DNA of 64,000 nt from Anderseniella sp963759095 (GTDB lineage: Bacteria; Pseudomonadota; Alphaproteobacteria; Rhizobiales; Aestuariivirgaceae): contig CAVWYF010000038.1 of the NCBI GenBank assembly GCA_963759095.1, forward strand, positions 38,314 to 102,313, written 5' to 3'. The translations under genes and the position numbers were made by a program. Numbering within the stretch: the stretch's first letter is position 1; every line of letters begins with the position of its first letter. Below are positions 51,592 through 59,643 of the stretch, piece by piece. The notes beneath the pieces are model-generated. The model ran no database searches and had not been told where the DNA came from. It saw only the letters and a program-made list of their open reading frames with translations.

Positions 51592-51696
51592 TAGAGCAAC
51601 ATGGGTTCGAGTGGACCCACAAAGTTGCTCTAACACTTTGAAAGCGATCAGGTTTATCATTTTTGGTTGAATCAACCAAAAAACATCCTGATCTAG
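51592..51696 (+). repeat. Two-hairpin intergenic repeat, copy 5 (full)
   Basis: Full copy inside the tat operon, between tatA and tatB. TAGAGCAAC, ATGGGTTCGAGTGGACCCAC, AAAGTTGCTCTAACACTTT, GATCAGGTTTATC, then a second hairpin whose arms TTTTTGGTTG/CAACCAAAAA carry paired changes relative to copy 4 (GATTG/CAATC). Ends CTGATCTAG. Confidence 0.9.
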
Positions 51697-51717
51697 CGTT
51701 CGGGAACACAAGTTCAC

Positions 51718-52131
51718 ATGTTCGATTTCGGCATAGGCAGTACGGAACTGATGCTCATTGCGGTCGTCGCACTGATCGTCATCGGCCCGCGCGATCTGCC
51801 TAAAGTGCTGCGCACGGTCGGGCAGGTGATGACCAAGGTGCGGGCCATGGCCCGGGAGTTTCAGGGCCATATCGAGGATGCCGCGAAAGACACTGGTCTT
51901 GATGACCTGAAAAAGGATATCTCGAAGGCAACCAATTTCGACATGAACGAGACGCTCAGCGATATCGCCCGAGAGCCTGGAAAAGTATCGACACCGGCAG
52001 CAAAAGAAGCACCCGAGGCAAGGTCTGAACCGGTGGCCAAGCCGTCCAAAAAGTCTGCAGCAACGAAGAAAGCCACGGCCCCTAAAACTGCGGCCAAGAA
52101 AACTTCAGCCGCCAAGGACACAACTGCATGA
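51718..52131 (+). CDS. tatB: Sec-independent protein translocase TatB
   Basis: 137 residues: N-terminal FDFGIGSTELMLIAVVALIV helix followed by IGPRDLPKVLRTVGQV, the TatB hallmark, then an amphipathic helix and a long Ala/Lys/Pro-rich tail (KPSKKSAATKKATAPKTAAK). It binds Tat signal peptides together with TatC. Its stop overlaps the tatC start by four bases (ATGA). Confidence 0.95.
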   Translation: MFDFGIGSTELMLIAVVALIVIGPRDLPKVLRTVGQVMTKVRAMAREFQGHIEDAAKDTGLDDLKKDISKATNFDMNETLSDIAREPGKVSTPAAKEAPEARSEPVAKPSKKSAATKKATAPKTAAKKTSAAKDTTA

Positions 52132-52937
52132 GCGCGACTGACGACGACATCGAATCATCCAGCGCGCCTCTTATCGAGCATCTGGCCGAACTTCGGACCC
52201 GGTTGATCCGCTCGGTCATCGGCTTTGCCGTCATGTTTGTCGTCTGCTTCTATTTTGCAGACAAGATTTTCGACTACCTGCTGATCCCTTATCAGTGGGC
52301 GGTCGGTGAAAATCAGGAACTGAAGCTGATTTTTACCGCGCCGCAGGAATTCTTTTTCACGCAGTTGAAGATCGGCATGTTCGGCGGCCTGTTCCTGGCG
52401 TTTCCGCTGATTGCCACCCAGATCTACATGTTTGTGGCGCCGGGCCTGTACAAAAACGAGCGCAATGCATTCAAGCCGTATCTTTATGCCACGCCGGTGT
52501 TGTTTGTGGCTGGCGCATCGCTGGTGTTTTTCATGGTCATGCCGATTGCCATGCGGTTCTTTATCAGCTTCCAGCAGACGGGCGAGGACGGACGTGCGGT
52601 TATTGAACTGCTGCCCAAGGTATCGGAATATCTCAGCCTGACCATGACGCTGATCCTGGCGTTCGGAATCTGCTTTCAGATGCCGGTTATCCTGACACTG
52701 CTTGGACGGGTTGGCATCATCACGTCGCAAGGGCTGAGGGAAAAGCGCAAATACGCTGTTGTCGGGGTGTTTGTGGCAGCAGCGGTGCTGACACCGCCTG
52801 ATCCGTTCTCCCAACTGGGTCTGGGTATCCCGCTATTGCTGCTCTATGAAGCCTCGATCTGGACAGTTCGTCTGGTTGAGAAGAGACGCGATGCTGCCGA
52901 AGCTGCGCGTGAAGCGGAAGACGCAGACGAAACCTGA
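52128..52937 (+). CDS. tatC: Sec-independent protein translocase TatC
   Basis: 269 residues with six membrane segments. LIEHLAELRTRLIRSVIGFA at the start, EFFFTQLKIGMFGGLFLAFP, and FVAPGLYKNERNAFKPYLYA are the conserved TatC signal-peptide-binding regions, and the C-terminal TPPDPFSQLGLGIPLLLLYE closes the bundle. ATG 52128 overlaps tatB. In many relatives serS follows; here a copper-resistance region follows instead. Confidence 0.96.
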   Translation: MSATDDDIESSSAPLIEHLAELRTRLIRSVIGFAVMFVVCFYFADKIFDYLLIPYQWAVGENQELKLIFTAPQEFFFTQLKIGMFGGLFLAFPLIATQIYMFVAPGLYKNERNAFKPYLYATPVLFVAGASLVFFMVMPIAMRFFISFQQTGEDGRAVIELLPKVSEYLSLTMTLILAFGICFQMPVILTLLGRVGIITSQGLREKRKYAVVGVFVAAAVLTPPDPFSQLGLGIPLLLLYEASIWTVRLVEKRRDAAEAAREAEDADET

Positions 52938-53117
52938 TCCAGTTGTCCGTCCACCCCTTTGTTCCACCCTGCTGACAATCCACGGCGACACTGAATTTCC
53001 GTCGGTTTCCGAACCCGGTTGACATTCATCAAGGCATCAACAGCCGAATTGCCGAATACTTGCTCCATTCAACGGGACGGCTTGCACCTATTGTGCCCGT
53101 GACATGGAGAGCAAGAC

Positions 53118-53681
53118 ATGAGAATTCCAACATATGCGAAAACAACAGTGGCGGCGGTTTGTTCAGTCCTGATGCTGAGCGTGCCCACGGTCGCCGATGA
53201 TAACAACGACTCACCCGGATGGTGGGGTGGCTGGGGCATGCATTCGATGATGGGGCGAGGGGACCGTCGAGGACCCGGCCGGGGGTGTATGATGGGCTAT
53301 GGGCCGAATGCACTGCTTGACCGGGTCGATGGCCGTCTGGCCTTCCTGAAAACCGAGTTGAAGATCACTGACAGCCAGTCGGAAGCCTGGTCCAGTCTGG
53401 CCCAGACAATCCGCATCAACAGTGAAACCCACAACGCCATGCATCGGGAAATGATGAAGGAAATGCATGATGGAGATTTTTTCAAAAAGCCTTTGCCCGA
53501 CCGTCTGGTTATAAGAGAAACACATCTTGAGACGCGATTGCAGCAGGTGAAAAATGTCAAGGAAGAAGTTGAAAAACTCTACGCTGTACTGGATGACGGC
53601 CAGAAAAAATCGGCTGACGAAATCATGCTGCCGATGATGGGTATGGGCTGCGGCATGGGCCGGGGGATGATGTCAAACTAG
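53118..53681 (+). CDS. Spy/CpxP-like periplasmic protein with Met/Gly-rich ends
   Basis: 187 residues. Signal peptide ending near PTVADD, then a Gly/Met/His-rich segment (WWGGWGMHSMMGRGDRRGPG) and a helical Spy-like core: LDRVDGRLAFLKTELKITDS, QSEAWSSLAQTIRINSETHN, and VEKLYAVLDDGQKKSADEIM with the loose LTxxQ-like repeat. The C-terminus MGMGCGMGRGMM could bind copper. Spy/CpxP proteins hold unfolded periplasmic proteins and respond to copper or zinc stress. Start of the copper island, on the opposite strand from the next five genes. Confidence 0.82.
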   Translation: MRIPTYAKTTVAAVCSVLMLSVPTVADDNNDSPGWWGGWGMHSMMGRGDRRGPGRGCMMGYGPNALLDRVDGRLAFLKTELKITDSQSEAWSSLAQTIRINSETHNAMHREMMKEMHDGDFFKKPLPDRLVIRETHLETRLQQVKNVKEEVEKLYAVLDDGQKKSADEIMLPMMGMGCGMGRGMMSN

Positions 53682-53802
53682 ATCACTTGGTCGTTCCCGG
53701 TCCGGTCAAACCGGGACCTGTGATCGGCATCTGTTTGTCGCTGATTCATCTGATGCAGACCAAGTGGCAACCGGGCAACTACTGTGCTGGTCAATCGCCC
53801 GG

Positions 53803-54708
53803 TTAGCTACGCCTTGAGAATTGGGTTGCTGTCATGAAGTTCTGCCGCAGCTTGCTAACAATATCACTCAACCAGGATGACTTGCCTTGATCGCGCTGAC
53901 TGAACGTCAACGCCATGGCGTCGCTTATCTGGAACACCCTGGCACTAACCTTGCCTATGTGATCATGCTTTTCAGTTAGTTTGAAAGTGTCGAATTCTCC
54001 GGCCAGATCGATGCAACTTGCCGCTGCGTCTGTAACCATTATGTATCGGTGGCCTCTGACGCTGTTCTTCATCATGCGGTGAAGGATGATCACATCGGTG
54101 CCGAAGTGATCGATGGAGCCGCGGAATTCGAACCGGCTCGCACGCCCGCGATGAACGAAGATTTTAAGATCAAGGTCTTCGATCTGGCTGCAGGCGCTGC
54201 ATGGACAAATATTGGATTTGATCAAACGTGCACGTTCCTGAAAAAACGCTGCAAATATGTCCATGACGGTTTGGCCGATTTCAATATTTGTCAGCTTCTT
54301 TGAATCGACGAAAAACAGAGCGGCATCGCCTTCCAGTTTTGAAAGTTCGACAGTCCTGCAGGCGGCCACGATCATTGCGTTGATTAGGGAGAACACAACA
54401 TACTGAGCATGACCGGAAGCAAACCGGTTTCCTGTCATGAAACCGGTGTAATTGCTGATGTCCGGCAGGATGAATATGGTGTCATGCGCTGTAACCGTAT
54501 CAGCGGCTCCTGACCCCGATTTTGCGCCAGAATACTTCCCCCAAAGTGCTGGCTGATTGCTGGCGATATCGGCAATGAGTAACTGTTGCCCAGGTGCCCG
54601 TCTCATAAAGAAAATTAAAATGGCAGCTACCAACAAGACAACCGCAAGGAGTACCAGCCACATCATAGGCATGTGATTTGAGGCACCTTGCATCAGGTTG
54701 TCGTGCAT
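53803..54708 (-). CDS. DUF2652-family protein, cyclase-like
   Basis: 301 residues. One N-terminal membrane helix (MPMMWLVLLAVVLLVAAILI), then a soluble domain with IFILPDISNYTGFMTGNRF, LSKLEGDAALFFVDSKKLTN, and CPCSACSQIEDLDLKIFVHRG. DUF2652 resembles class III adenylate-cyclase-fold domains but catalytic metal residues cannot be confirmed by eye. ATG 54708. It lies downstream of the cytochrome gene with a 98-base gap, so it may be its own transcript. Confidence 0.78.
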   Translation of the reverse strand: MHDNLMQGASNHMPMMWLVLLAVVLLVAAILIFFMRRAPGQQLLIADIASNQPALWGKYSGAKSGSGAADTVTAHDTIFILPDISNYTGFMTGNRFASGHAQYVVFSLINAMIVAACRTVELSKLEGDAALFFVDSKKLTNIEIGQTVMDIFAAFFQERARLIKSNICPCSACSQIEDLDLKIFVHRGRASRFEFRGSIDHFGTDVIILHRMMKNSVRGHRYIMVTDAAASCIDLAGEFDTFKLTEKHDHIGKVSARVFQISDAMALTFSQRDQGKSSWLSDIVSKLRQNFMTATQFSRRS

Positions 54709-54805
54709 TGGCTAGCTCCGCTACAGGTTAAATCTGTTCATATCTCTCCAGTGATCCCGGCCCGCGCCGACTTGTCAGTCGACCCGGACCGGGCCTGAGC
54801 GAGGC

Positions 54806-55264
54806 TCACTTCGCCAGCCTGAAATCCTGATGGCATGCTTTGCAGCTTTTACCAACTTCTGCGAGTTGAGGCAGAATATCTTTGACATTTGAAACCGTCT
54901 TGCCAGCCTCTGCCAGTGCCAGCGCATCAGAGTTGAGCTTGCCGGCGATTTCAGTGAAGCGATCCCACTGTGTCCAAATCACCGGCAGGGCCTCTGTGGG
55001 CTTGTCCAGTGATCCTTCGGGAAACATGTGCGGCATGTGCTTGGCATGCCCGGCTATCACAGCGGCAGACGCTTGCACGGCTTCCCCGCTAAACGGTGCA
55101 TCGCCTTTCACCATGGCGGCGATGGATTTCATGCTTTTGCCGATTTCCTTCATTGCTTCCATGCGCTGCATGACCATGCCGGTTGCACCATCATGAGCCA
55201 GGGTAATTGCCGATGCGCCGGCGATGCCAACGGCTGCGGCGAGTGTGATTTTCAAATACTTCAT
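54806..55264 (-). CDS. Cytochrome c' / c556-like
   Basis: 152 residues. Signal peptide MKYLKITLAAAVGIAGASAI (cleavage near TLAHD), a four-helix body with VMQRMEAMKEIGKSMKSIAA and LPVIWTQWDRFTEIAGKLNS, and the C-terminal haem site VGKSCKACHQDFR (CxxCH). Probably a periplasmic gas- or electron-handling cytochrome. ATG 55264 is preferred over 55375. It sits 115 bases after CusF in the copper gene string. Confidence 0.9.
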   Translation of the reverse strand: MKYLKITLAAAVGIAGASAITLAHDGATGMVMQRMEAMKEIGKSMKSIAAMVKGDAPFSGEAVQASAAVIAGHAKHMPHMFPEGSLDKPTEALPVIWTQWDRFTEIAGKLNSDALALAEAGKTVSNVKDILPQLAEVGKSCKACHQDFRLAK

Positions 55265-55379
55265 GAGATTTCTTCCTTGATAACAATATGTCGGCGGGTA
55301 AGCGGCACGTGAAATTGCCGGGTAGATACACGTCCATGGAAACAGATTGAGTTTCCATGGACGGTATGGATGCAAACCG

Positions 55380-55667
55380 TCACTTCACCTGCTTGACGAT
55401 CATCCGGCCGTTCATGTCACCGAATTCAAACTGCTTTTTATCCCCAGCCTTGAGAGTCTCAATCGTGGCCTTGTCCGGCGCGAAAAACACCATCGTCATG
55501 GCGGGCATGTCGAGATTTTTGATATCTTCGTGCTTTACCGTCACCTTGCTCTGAGCCAGGTCGACCTTTTGCACCTCGCCCGTTGTCCAGGTTACCTCTT
55601 CGGCAATGGCGGCGGTGAATGAAGCGGCCAGTACAGCCAATGCGGCCAGGGTTATTTTCATTTTCAT
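55380..55667 (-). CDS. CusF-like periplasmic copper-binding protein
   Basis: 95 residues. Signal peptide to about AIAEE, then a small beta-barrel with VQKVDLAQSKVTVKHEDIKN, LDMPAMTMVFFAPD, where the His and two Met residues correspond to the Cu(I)/Ag(I) ligands of CusF. C-terminal FEFGDMNGRMIVKQV completes the barrel. It would carry copper to the oxidase or efflux proteins around it. 46 bases downstream of the multicopper oxidase gene. Confidence 0.92.
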   Translation of the reverse strand: MKMKITLAALAVLAASFTAAIAEEVTWTTGEVQKVDLAQSKVTVKHEDIKNLDMPAMTMVFFAPDKATIETLKAGDKKQFEFGDMNGRMIVKQVK

Positions 55668-55713
55668 TTGATCATTTCCTTTCTTGATTGATCAGTTCAT
55701 TACAGAGTTTTCG

Positions 55714-57084
55714 TCAGTCATCGTTTTTTTGCATGCTTGCCTGCTTTTTGGGGGGCATGGTCCTGGCATCTTTGGCTCGCGTCGCCTTGGGCACCTCACC
55801 CTTCCACTCATATGCGACAGTGCCTTCGGGGTGCTCGAACCAGCCCGGATCGCCATAGTCGTCCGATGCCTGGCCCTCGCGCACCTTGACCACAGAAAAC
55901 ATGCCGCCCATCTCGAGTGGTCCGAACGGTCCCCAGCCGGTCATCATCGGGATGGTGTTGTCGGGCAACGGCATCTCCATGGACCCCATGTCGGCCATGC
56001 CTTCAGAGCCCATGGCCATGAACTCCGGCTGCACGCGCCTGGTCTTCTTCTGGTGCATGTCCAGCTTGGTGCCGATCTGGGTTGGGATGTCGTGACCCAT
56101 GGCATTCATGGTGTGATGGGATTTGTGGCAGTGGATCGCCCAGTCGCCTTCATACACGGCATCAAATTCAAATGCCCGCATGCCGCCAACCGGGATGTCG
56201 ACAGTAACCTCCGGCCAGCGCGCCTCCTTCGGCACCCAGCCACCATCGGTGCATGTCACTTCGAAGTCGTAGCCATGCATGTGGATCGGGTGATTGGTCA
56301 TGGTCAGATTGCCGACCCGAACGCGCACGCGGTCGTTCTTGGCGATGACCAATGGATCGATGCCGGGAAAGATGCGGCTGTTCCATGCCCACAGATTGAA
56401 GTCGGTCATGGTCATGACCTTGGGGATGTATGATCCCGGGTCGATATCGAACGCGTTGAGCATGATGAGGAAGTCACGGTCCACGCGCATGAACTTGGGA
56501 TCTTTCGGGTGGACAACAAACATGCCCATCATGCCCATGGCCATCTGCACCATTTCGTCGCCGTGAGAGTGGTACATAAAGGTGCCACTCTTCACGAGGT
56601 CGAACTCATAGACGAATGTCTTGCCCGGCTTGATGGGTGGATGGGAAAGGCCGCTTACTCCATCCATCCCTGAAGGCAACAGGATACCGTGCCAGTGAAC
56701 GGCAGTGTGTTCCGGCAGCCGGTTGGTGACAAAGATACGAATGCGGTCGCCTTCAACCGCTTCGATGGTTGGACCGGGAGACTGGCCGTTGAAACCCCAG
56801 AGTCCGGCCACCATGCCGGGTGACATTTCGCGTTCGACCGGTTCGGCAACCAGATGAAACTCCTTGATACCGTTGTTCATGCAGTGCGGCAGTGTCCAAC
56901 CGTTCAATGTTACAACCGGCTGATAATCCACTCCCGATGTCGGAACCAACGGGTCCTGTGTTGCCGCATTGTCCATTGTCGCGGCCTCGGGGATGCTTTT
57001 TGCCATTGTCGGGGTCCACATGGCGCTGCCCGCCAGAGCCGCGCCAGCGCCCAGGATCTGACGCCTTGATACATGGTCAGTCAT
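55714..57084 (-). CDS. Multicopper oxidase (copper-resistance type, Tat-exported)
   Basis: 456 residues. Tat signal with SRRQILGAGAALAGSA. The four copper-binding segments are HWHG (about residues 130-133), YHSHG (171-175), NHPIHMHG (264-271) and HCHKSHH (318-324), giving the type 1 and trinuclear ligands. Met/His-rich tail (MAMGSEGMADMGSMEMPLP). Probably oxidises Cu(I) in the periplasm, in the CopA/CueO manner. Exported by the Tat system encoded just upstream in the window. It lacks the copB partner common in such operons; a TolC-like gene takes that place. Confidence 0.93.
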   Translation of the reverse strand: MTDHVSRRQILGAGAALAGSAMWTPTMAKSIPEAATMDNAATQDPLVPTSGVDYQPVVTLNGWTLPHCMNNGIKEFHLVAEPVEREMSPGMVAGLWGFNGQSPGPTIEAVEGDRIRIFVTNRLPEHTAVHWHGILLPSGMDGVSGLSHPPIKPGKTFVYEFDLVKSGTFMYHSHGDEMVQMAMGMMGMFVVHPKDPKFMRVDRDFLIMLNAFDIDPGSYIPKVMTMTDFNLWAWNSRIFPGIDPLVIAKNDRVRVRVGNLTMTNHPIHMHGYDFEVTCTDGGWVPKEARWPEVTVDIPVGGMRAFEFDAVYEGDWAIHCHKSHHTMNAMGHDIPTQIGTKLDMHQKKTRRVQPEFMAMGSEGMADMGSMEMPLPDNTIPMMTGWGPFGPLEMGGMFSVVKVREGQASDDYGDPGWFEHPEGTVAYEWKGEVPKATRAKDARTMPPKKQASMQKNDD

Positions 57085-57142
57085 TTCAGAAACTCCTGAT
57101 CGTTAGTGTCCATTTCAAATTGAAGTTCGAGATACAACATGG

Positions 57143-58588
57143 TCAGTGACCGCCGCCGCCTGCATCAGCCAGAACAGCCATTTCACCGCCACCGCCACCG
57201 GCGCCGCCGCCGCCATAAATGACGGCTTTCAATCCGGCTTCCGCCAGCCAGAAATCCCGTTTGGCATTGTCGGCCTGAAGGTCCGAATTAACTTTTGCCC
57301 GAACGTCCTGCAGCAGCTCAAAGGTAGAGGTGATCATCCCGTTGTTGTTGAGCAAAGCCTGTTCCTGCAGGACCTTGCGTAGTGGTGCGACTGCATTGAG
57401 ATGATGCCGGGCAATGTCATATCGACCGCGGTAAGCCTCATAGGCAGTTCGAGCCTCAGACCTGATCTCGACAGCCCTCTGCGCAACGAGGTTCGCCGCG
57501 CGCATATATGCAAATTCTGCCTTGCGCAGACGGGCCTGACCGCTATCAAAAATGGGGATCACGAAGTCGAATTCGATAACGCCGGAAACTTCATTTCCGC
57601 CGTCTTCGCCGCGCTCGATTTCAACGCCGCCAGACAAATCAAGATCGCTGACATAGCTGGTCACCTTGGTCAGCCCATGGCTGCGAGCGACGATCTCCAG
57701 ATCAGCCATTGCGATTATCAGATCGATCCGGTTACGCAATGCTTCGGCTGCAATGGCTGTCTTTTTCGTGACCCTCCGGGGCAGAGATGGCAGCCTGTTT
57801 GGCACAGAGAACGTCGTCTCCTTGCCCCACACTCCCATTTTGCGGATCAGGACCTGCTTGGCCTCACGAGCCTCCAGACGCGCACTTGCAAGTTGAGCCG
57901 TCAGTTCAGCATAGTTTACGTGCTCACGAGCCTGCGCAGCCTTTGGGATTGCGCCTGTCTCGCCCAGTTGCTTGGCCAGTTCTGAGCCCGCATCTGATGC
58001 AGCAATGGCCTGCTTCACATGCCCGGCGCGCTCCCAGGCGGACACAGAGTTGATCCAAGCGACGCGGGTTTCATTGGCGACGCGCAATGTTGCCTCGATG
58101 GCCTGCAACTGTGTCTTGCGGAGTTTCGCCTCAGCAACACTCAATCTGGCCTTGTAGGAAATTGCTCTGGCAATATTGGCAGTGATCAGTGATTCAATAG
58201 TACGAGCCACTCCGATCTGACTGAACATGACCGTCAGTTTGGGGTTTGCCGGAAGTGCTTCCTGCCAGACATCAGCTGCAGACATGCCAATTTCGGCATA
58301 GGCTGCCTGCAGGCCCTTGTTGGCGAGCAATGCCGCCTGGACGGCTGTGTCAGCGTTAATGGTCTTCCCGTGGATCAACTTATGAACACGGGCCGCCGCG
58401 GCTTCAGCCTCCTGGTGCGACTGTATCCACACCGAGTCCTTGTTTTCCGTCTCACGCGTCGTATCGCTGACCTCGGCAAAGCCACGAGTAGGGTCTGAAA
58501 ATGCGGCAATTTCAGCTTGCGTTGCGCAACCGGCAAGCAGCAAACCGGAAGATGCAATGGCAAGATTCCTGAACAGGGAAATGCTCAT
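57143..58588 (-). CDS. TolC/CusC-family outer-membrane efflux lipoprotein
   Basis: 481 residues. Lipoprotein signal SSGLLLAGCATQAEIAAF with the acylated cysteine at about residue 21. Long coiled-coil helices of the OEP type (LRKTQLQAIEATLRVANETR, LDLSGGVEIERG with the periplasmic barrel, AEFAYMRAANLVAQRAVEIR). The end is a striking glycine-rich stretch with His (YGGGGAGGGGGEMAV, then DAGGGGH). It lies between the oxidase and a small lipoprotein and overlaps the latter's stop by four bases. No RND pump or membrane-fusion gene is in the window. Confidence 0.88.
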   Translation of the reverse strand: MSISLFRNLAIASSGLLLAGCATQAEIAAFSDPTRGFAEVSDTTRETENKDSVWIQSHQEAEAAAARVHKLIHGKTINADTAVQAALLANKGLQAAYAEIGMSAADVWQEALPANPKLTVMFSQIGVARTIESLITANIARAISYKARLSVAEAKLRKTQLQAIEATLRVANETRVAWINSVSAWERAGHVKQAIAASDAGSELAKQLGETGAIPKAAQAREHVNYAELTAQLASARLEAREAKQVLIRKMGVWGKETTFSVPNRLPSLPRRVTKKTAIAAEALRNRIDLIIAMADLEIVARSHGLTKVTSYVSDLDLSGGVEIERGEDGGNEVSGVIEFDFVIPIFDSGQARLRKAEFAYMRAANLVAQRAVEIRSEARTAYEAYRGRYDIARHHLNAVAPLRKVLQEQALLNNNGMITSTFELLQDVRAKVNSDLQADNAKRDFWLAEAGLKAVIYGGGGAGGGGGEMAVLADAGGGGH

Positions 58589-58824
58589 TGTGCATTGCCC
58601 TCCGACTTTTCTGCCTCTGTTGCCGTCTCAGACCATGGTTTTGGCTCAACTACTGAGCGCGGATGATAACCCGAAACGACGCTGTGATAGTGATCACCGC
58701 CGGTTTCCTTGGCAGGGTCGGTCGGGTCACGGTGTGACAGGACATCGTACGGACTTAAGTCGGCTTTTGCCGCACAACCACCGGCAAGAACCAGTACTGC
58801 CAATAATACAAACTTGGTTTTCAT
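58585..58824 (-). CDS. Small lipoprotein of the copper cluster
   Basis: 79 residues. Lipoprotein signal KTKFVLLAVLVLAGGCAAKA with the lipobox LAGGC (Cys about residue 17). The rest, SPYDVLSHRDPTDPAKETGG, DHYHSVVSGYHPRSVVEPKP, is polar with several histidines. No family recognised. Head of the leftward string to TolC, oxidase, CusF and cytochrome; start overlaps nothing upstream. Confidence 0.78.
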   Translation of the reverse strand: MKTKFVLLAVLVLAGGCAAKADLSPYDVLSHRDPTDPAKETGGDHYHSVVSGYHPRSVVEPKPWSETATEAEKSEGNAQ

Positions 58825-58994
58825 TTTTAGATCGCTCGAAAGCGCCCCTGCTGCTTAATTTTTCCGTGAGCAAGACAAGCTCCGTCCCTCTCGTTTCAGT
58901 GAACGAGCAAGCGCAGACAGAGCAAAAGGGAGTGGAAGGTGACTGGCGCGTAGCCAGTCAGATTATTCCAGACACACTGGTGACCTGAATGCGC

Positions 58995-59390
58995 TTAGGC
59001 AGCGGGATTGGGGGGAGGGTTTACAAACCCGGGCGACCAGCAGGAGGCTGGCCTGACGGCGAATTTAAAGTCCGCAGATGTTTCGTGCGGTACCGCCAAT
59101 TCTGAAGTGTTCAATACAGTTGCCGACTGACATGCAATGTCGCAACATTCATCCATTGAATGGGACAGTTTTGCAGGAATCCCATCGTCTGATGACGCTG
59201 TTTTCTTATCGTGAGAGTGTTGCTTGTCTGAATGGTGGCGGACTTGAGGGTCACCATCTGGAGCAGTCTGAGCGGCATTAGTCGTGTGGTTCTGATGACC
59301 CATAGCTGTATGGGCCTGGCTGTTTGACACAACCAGTACCTGGCTTAGCAGCCAGACACATACCAACAGCATATTCACCAGTCGCGACAC
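58995..59390 (-). CDS. Histidine-rich secreted protein of unknown function
   Basis: About 131 residues from GTG 59390, preceded by AGGAG at the right distance; a TTG at 59447 would add 19 residues. Signal-anchor VNMLLVCVWLLSQVLVVS, then His-rich HTAMGHQNHTTNAAQ, VRHHSDKQHSHDKKTASSDD, and a small cysteine group MDECCDIACQSA. Similar in style to DUF2946/copper-associated proteins. Metal binding is plausible from composition, unproven. Divergent from the CopA-type ATPase. Confidence 0.72.
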   Translation of the reverse strand: MSRLVNMLLVCVWLLSQVLVVSNSQAHTAMGHQNHTTNAAQTAPDGDPQVRHHSDKQHSHDKKTASSDDGIPAKLSHSMDECCDIACQSATVLNTSELAVPHETSADFKFAVRPASCWSPGFVNPPPNPAA

Positions 59391-59577
59391 TCTTTTGCTC
59401 CTGTTTTCAGCGCGTTGCAGATTTGTTGTGCCGCGCAGAATTGTCAAGTGACCATTTCGTGAGAGAAGGAACGCGCGTGGTTAATAGAGCCTGCCGTTTG
59501 TCTTGCAAGTCCGGAAATGGCAACTATTTCTGCCCCTGGCGGCAATTGGTGGATTAAAAATTTGTAATCTAACAACC

Positions 59578-59610
59578 TTGACCTTCCACTTACTGGAAGC
59601 ACCACATTAG
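59578..59610 (+). promoter_or_regulatory. CueR/MerR-type copper-responsive promoter
   Basis: TTGACC as the -35 element (59578-59583), CTTCC and GGAAG dyad arms (59583-59587 and 59595-59599) with 7-base centre ACTTACT, and a CACATT-like -10 about 19 bases after the -35. This matches the over-long-spacer promoter of copA genes that MerR-family CueR untwists. It precedes the ATPase start by about 35 bases. No cueR gene is in the window. Confidence 0.82.
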
Positions 59611-59643
59611 CCAGGCGTCAATGTTGAACAGGTTGCTTGAACA

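Noticed and set aside
59324..59557. 77-codon plus-strand frame across the His-rich gene start
   Set aside because: Overlaps a better supported gene on the other strand and runs through the control region of copA.
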